NCBI GenBank assembly: GCA_029882675.1 | Contig: JAOUKJ010000186.1 | Span: 1 to 7,591, forward strand | Source of the DNA: Cyclobacteriaceae bacterium | Lineage (GTDB): Bacteria; Bacteroidota; Bacteroidia; Cytophagales; Cyclobacteriaceae | Direction: 5' to 3' | DNA length: 7,591 nt | In this document: positions 6,342 through 7,591 of the stretch, piece by piece | Layout of the letters: every line of letters begins with the position of its first letter | Position numbering within the stretch: the stretch's first letter is position 1 | Made by a program: the position numbers and the translations under genes | The notes under the pieces: model-generated | The model's database searches: none | What the model was told of the DNA's origin: nothing | The model's input: the letters and a program-made list of their open reading frames with translations, nothing else

Positions 6342-7591
6342 ATGAAAAAAGTTAAAGCAATGAATATAAATTTATACCGAAAAGTACTGACCTTAATCAT
6401 CCTTCTGGGATTTTCGGTTCTGGTACATGCTCAGGCAGATAAAGACCTGTACCGTGCGGATCAATATTTTCGTATAAAGAATTATCAAGAGGCCGCAACG
6501 TTATATCAAAAAGTGGTTGATGCCGGGGGAGCAGATGCTGTAACCAACTACAGGTTGGGATACAGTTATTATCAGTTGCCCTTACTCGCTGATAATTTAA
6601 AAGCAGAGCCCTACCTTAAAGTGGCTGCAGATCATATCGGAAAAGACATCCCTGAAAAGGCATTGTTTCACCTCGGAGATGTCTACCATAAAGGAGGCAA
6701 AGTTAAAGAGGCACTGGAAGTGTTTGAACGTTATAAAAAAGCAGTCTTAAATGATAAAGTCGAATTTGCACTGGTCAGTCGTTCCATAGAACAGTGCAAA
6801 AGTGCCGTTTTCTTTCTTGAATCTACACAGATGCAATATACGGTTCGCCCTTTTACCGGAAGTGTTAATTCGGAATACACTGAATATAATCCTGTCATTT
6901 CGGCCGATGAGAGCATTATGGCTTTTACTGCTTTAAGAAAGGATCAACGGAGTGGTAATTTTGTCGAGAAAATTATGATTTCCAACAATGTTTCAGGCAA
7001 TTGGACGGTTCCTGAAGAAGTGCCTTTTCGTGTGACCGGTAACCTCGGTACGGCCGGCCTATCGCCGGATGGCCAGCAAATGCTCATTTATATTGGGGGA
7101 ACGGGTGGTTCTGGTAATTTATTTACCGTAAACAGGGATGGAGACAACTGGGGAACACCGGTGACGTTGGGTCGTGCCATCAATTCACAGAGTATTGAGT
7201 CCACAGCCAGTATTTCGTCAGATGGAAAAACCATGTATCTTGCCAGCAACCGTGGCGGGGGGTATGGAGGTATGGATATCTATAAGGCCGAGAAAGATGC
7301 CAATGGAAACTGGGGAACGCCAGTGAACTTAGGCCCCGGAATCAATAGTATGTATGATGAAGATGCCCCTTTTATTCACCCTGATCAGAAAACGTTGTTT
7401 TTTACTTCAGATGGCCATAATACCATGGGTGGACGCGATATCTTTAAAGCCATCCTAAAAGGTGACAATTGGACAAAGCCAATGAATCTGGGTTCGCCGG
7501 TAAACACTACCGCAAACGACAATTATTTTACCTTGACAGCTGATGGTAGCCGTGGCTACTTTTCATCAGACCGGTTGGGCGGAAAAGGTGG
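6342..7591 (+). CDS. TPR and PD40 beta-propeller envelope protein, OmpA/PorE-like architecture (3' partial)
   Basis: The frame stays open from the ATG at 6342 to the right edge, giving 416 residues with no stop. A second in-frame ATG at 6360 (MNINLYRK) is also possible. A signal peptide spans about 1-31, with hydrophobic core LTLIILLGFSVLV and end HAQ, suggesting signal peptidase I cleavage and a periplasmic location; no lipobox Cys is seen. TPR-like helices fill about 33-137 (YRADQYFRIKNYQEAATLY is the clearest). From about 180, PD40/WD40-like blades carry repeated S/A-D-G-x-x-x-Y and NWGTPVNLG motifs. By family knowledge, Bacteroidota proteins of this build usually continue into a carboxypeptidase-like region and an OmpA peptidoglycan-binding domain, and PorE of the type IX secretion system is one example. 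The OmpA domain is not in the window, so that is inference. Such genes often follow a PorP/SprF gene; here the upstream neighbour is a divergent channel gene. Confidence 0.9.
   Translation, partial: MKKVKAMNINLYRKVLTLIILLGFSVLVHAQADKDLYRADQYFRIKNYQEAATLYQKVVDAGGADAVTNYRLGYSYYQLPLLADNLKAEPYLKVAADHIGKDIPEKALFHLGDVYHKGGKVKEALEVFERYKKAVLNDKVEFALVSRSIEQCKSAVFFLESTQMQYTVRPFTGSVNSEYTEYNPVISADESIMAFTALRKDQRSGNFVEKIMISNNVSGNWTVPEEVPFRVTGNLGTAGLSPDGQQMLIYIGGTGGSGNLFTVNRDGDNWGTPVTLGRAINSQSIESTASISSDGKTMYLASNRGGGYGGMDIYKAEKDANGNWGTPVNLGPGINSMYDEDAPFIHPDQKTLFFTSDGHNTMGGRDIFKAILKGDNWTKPMNLGSPVNTTANDNYFTLTADGSRGYFSSDRLGGKG
6996..7500 (+). repeat. Tandem PD40 propeller-blade coding repeats
   Basis: A blade motif of the form (G/D)NW-x-x-P recurs with its Trp at residues 221, 270, 324 and 377, with codons at 7002, 7149, 7311 and 7470, giving spacings of 49, 54 and 53 residues. 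The second and third copies, GTPVTLG and GTPVNLG, are also very similar in DNA, including the shared run CTGGGGAAC. A further partial blade (TADGSRGYFSSDR) reaches the right edge. Confidence 0.85.

Noticed and set aside
6209..6400. A 63-residue hydrophobic minus-strand reading frame across the 6152-6341 intergenic region.
   Set aside because: It overlaps the start and signal-peptide codons of the strongly supported plus-strand propeller gene, has AT-rich low-complexity content and matches no family I recognise.
7141..7335. Near-identical DNA segments around the NWGTP codons as a mobile or recombination repeat.
   Set aside because: They are in frame, spaced at blade length and explained by the repeated protein motif of the PD40 propeller.

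Overview
The window looks like a chromosomal segment from a member of Bacteroidota. Evidence for this is a signal peptide ending in the typical His-Ala-Gln form, a TPR plus PD40-propeller envelope protein of a type common in that phylum, a DPP IV-like S9 peptidase, a dCache histidine kinase, AT-rich intergenic spaces and a general absence of Shine-Dalgarno sequences at the expected distance. The order or genus cannot be fixed from this sequence. I see no rRNA, tRNA, CRISPR array, insertion sequence or phage gene.

Layout from left to right. (1) Positions 2-724 on + hold the C-terminal catalytic half of a DPP IV-type S9 serine peptidase whose start lies left of the window. (2) Positions 799-2772 on - hold a membrane histidine kinase (TM, dCache sensor, TM, HAMP, HisKA, HATPase), convergent with the peptidase and with no response regulator in view. 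(3) A 219-base AT-rich divergent intergenic region follows. (4) Positions 2992-4311 and 4333-5238 on + form a two-gene operon: a Tat-type Gfo/Idh/MocA oxidoreductase and a sugar phosphate isomerase/epimerase-like TIM barrel that also begins with a twin-arginine leader. (5) Positions 5255-6151 on - encode a small MscS-type mechanosensitive channel, only 16 bases from the convergent operon end. (6) Positions 6342-7591 on + carry the 5' part of a TPR/PD40 beta-propeller envelope protein that runs off the right edge; OmpA-domain proteins of the PorE-like type share this N-terminal architecture.

The most coherent functional unit is the oxidoreductase/TIM-barrel pair. Both proteins appear to be exported folded by the Tat pathway, with the dehydrogenase carrying its nicotinamide cofactor, so a periplasmic oxidation/isomerisation or elimination step on a sugar or cyclitol derivative is a reasonable inference. 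The substrate cannot be read from the sequence. The divergent histidine kinase may or may not be linked to this pair. The peptidase, channel and propeller protein are ordinary envelope or housekeeping functions that seem to be independent neighbours. Nothing here proves a new system; the exported pair, with its deviations at usual catalytic positions, is the best candidate for follow-up.
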